Shown: in pieces, positions 25,516 to 26,657 of the stretch
How positions within the stretch are numbered: position 1 is the stretch's first letter
How the letters are laid out: each line of letters starts with the position of its first letter
Assembly (NCBI GenBank): GCA_903772945.1
Contig: CAICTM010001572.1
Location: 1-26,657, forward strand
Direction of reading: 5' to 3'
From: Seminavis robusta
Taxonomy: Eukaryota > Bacillariophyta > Bacillariophyceae > Naviculales > Naviculaceae
Length of the DNA: 26,657 nt
Position numbers and translations under genes: made by a program
Notes under the pieces: model-generated
Told to the model about the DNA's origin: nothing
The model's database searches: none
Seen by the model: the letters and a program-made list of their open reading frames with translations, nothing else

Positions 25516-26657
25516 TATGTGTGAGAGAGTACGCCTGTTCGAGAGTACGCCTGTGCTTAGTTGACTGTATCGTGTCAACTTGTTGTTTCGATATTGGAGA
25601 TGGAGCGAGATTGGTAAGCTCGAACTAAAAGTTTCGTCCATGCAAACGCAACCAACCATTAGACTAGACCACCCAACATGAATCAAGACCACCCACTCAA
25701 TACTAAAACCTTGCCGTATGAATAGGCCTTATATACGTGATCACCCAAGCCCAAAAACCTTTATCGCCGCGCCCACATGCCCATTCATCACCCTTGGAAA
25801 CCATATGCCACCTATCTCTCCAGAAGTCCGGTCTACAATATACTTGCCCACTCACCCGAATCAACACGTTAACCACCCTAAACGAAAACTCCCAACCTTT
25901 CATACAGATTTCGCCTCCCGTTCGCGGTCCCACATTTCCCGGACCCCTTGGAATTGGTGTTGAATCACGGCCTCCCAAGGGTAATTCCCCTCTGTCCACC
26001 GAAAAAGTTCGTTTCCTGCTCCAATTTCCATCGCCCGGTGGCAAAAAACTGGTCCACTCCAAGTGTGAAAAGCACAAACCCTTCTCGCGAGAAAACCAAA
26101 ACATGACAATCTCCTCCATTTCCATAAAGGTAGTGATCGGATCCCATTCCCATTTAGGCAGGAAGCTTCCCCACGGGATAAATTGAAATCATTCTTCAGA
26201 CTTACTGATGAGACTTCTGAGTCCTGAGGTGATCCTGCGCTTGTGACGGTCGAGGTGGTGCTCTGCCAGTCGCCTTCGGAAATTCGCGACAAGCACGCCT
26301 TCGCTCTCCTCGGTGCGTTTTGCATGTTGGCTGGGACGTCTAAATTGGCCTACTTCGAAATAGCCACTGTTACTACTTACGTGCTCATTGTACTGCTTTT
26401 TGTCTGTGTATATCCGATCGGCCTGAGTGGCAAATGGGCTTCGCTCTATATTCAATTCTGCTTGCCGGATAGTGGGGTCGCCTTCTTATTCGCTTGCTTT
26501 TCGAATGCTTTTCGATGTATTAGTGTAATATAGTGGTTGTATGGTTGTATGGCTTCTGTTAATCTTGGTGGTAGTTCTTCTTTGGTTGGTTTCGGTGTGG
26601 TGCTGTTTGTGGTTTCTGTGGTGGTTGTTGGTTTTCTTTCGTGTTATGTCTTGATTC
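25516..26657. other. 1.1 kb with strong strand composition bias, no convincing gene
   Basis: About 25630-26170 the plus strand is rich in C and A (ACCACCC, CCCACC), which leaves frames open on both strands at once. From about 26370 to the window end it is rich in T and G. A minus-strand exon ending at GTAAGT (about 26205, after AGAAGTCTCATCA) is possible: the 26189-26455 frame there reads FRRRLAEHHLDRHKRRITSG. Nothing can be assigned. Confidence 0.35.

Noticed and set aside
25703..26325. Long open frames on both strands (140-150 codons each)
   Set aside because: They overlap one another in three frames, arise from C-rich composition, and have no recognisable domain.
26243..26533. 96-codon hydrophobic plus-strand ORF near the right edge
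   Set aside because: The hydrophobicity follows from T-rich composition, and an equally plausible minus-strand frame overlaps it.

Overview
The window is nuclear DNA of a unicellular eukaryote, most probably a stramenopile alga such as a pennate diatom. The supports are short introns (75-90 bp, GT-AG and one GC-AG), Ty3/gypsy, Merlin and Mutator-like transposons, monocistronic genes with kilobase-scale spacing, and no bacterial operon signals. The species cannot be fixed from sequence alone. Most of the window is accessory, transposon-rich DNA with only a few credible host genes.

Left part (1-9622). The 3' half of a Ty3/gypsy retrotransposon runs off the left edge: a frame-broken RT/RNase H, an open integrase, a polypurine tract and a 3' LTR. 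An unknown serine/lysine-rich gene lies on the minus strand (2571-3317). A Merlin (IS1595-related) DDE transposase gene follows. It is cut in two by a 4.49-kb LTR element (4610-9096) with 530/521-bp LTRs and a 5-bp target duplication GCAAC. Removing the insert and two introns restores one reading frame. The LTR element has no RT, non-canonical LTR ends, a candidate primer site resembling the complement of a tRNA-Asn anticodon arm, and one frame-broken proline-rich ORF.

Middle (9623-16800). A poorly coding stretch precedes a partial, decayed copy of the 3' end of a flavoprotein gene. The intact gene follows at 12994-15507 on the minus strand: an 837-aa FAD-dependent oxidoreductase-like protein with a signal peptide. 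A 100-bp foldback lies near 16.3 kb.

Right-middle (16822-21369). A Mutator-like transposase gene on the minus strand is split by a 1,882-bp terminal-inverted-repeat element (18220-20101; 25-bp TIRs, AT target duplication). Its N-terminal half also carries a premature stop. The inserted element carries its own small spliced gene, in which an exon plus intron is duplicated. Skipping the extra exon keeps the frame open; including it gives an early stop.

Right (22.9-26.6 kb). Two MITE-like elements share a GGACCGTCCGACG end and lie in opposite orientation. Each carries about 14-15 copies of a 13-bp unit. Their spacers align one to one, yet every unit in one element differs from every unit in the other at the same two bases. 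This is the most unusual structure in the window. After it come three tightly packed unknown ORFs (24245-25515) on the plus strand, then 1.1 kb with strong strand composition bias and no convincing gene.

A recurring pattern is single-base losses, often in short homopolymers. They separate the two LTRs and break the gypsy pol frame. Some apparent pseudogenes may therefore carry uncorrected long-read assembly errors.
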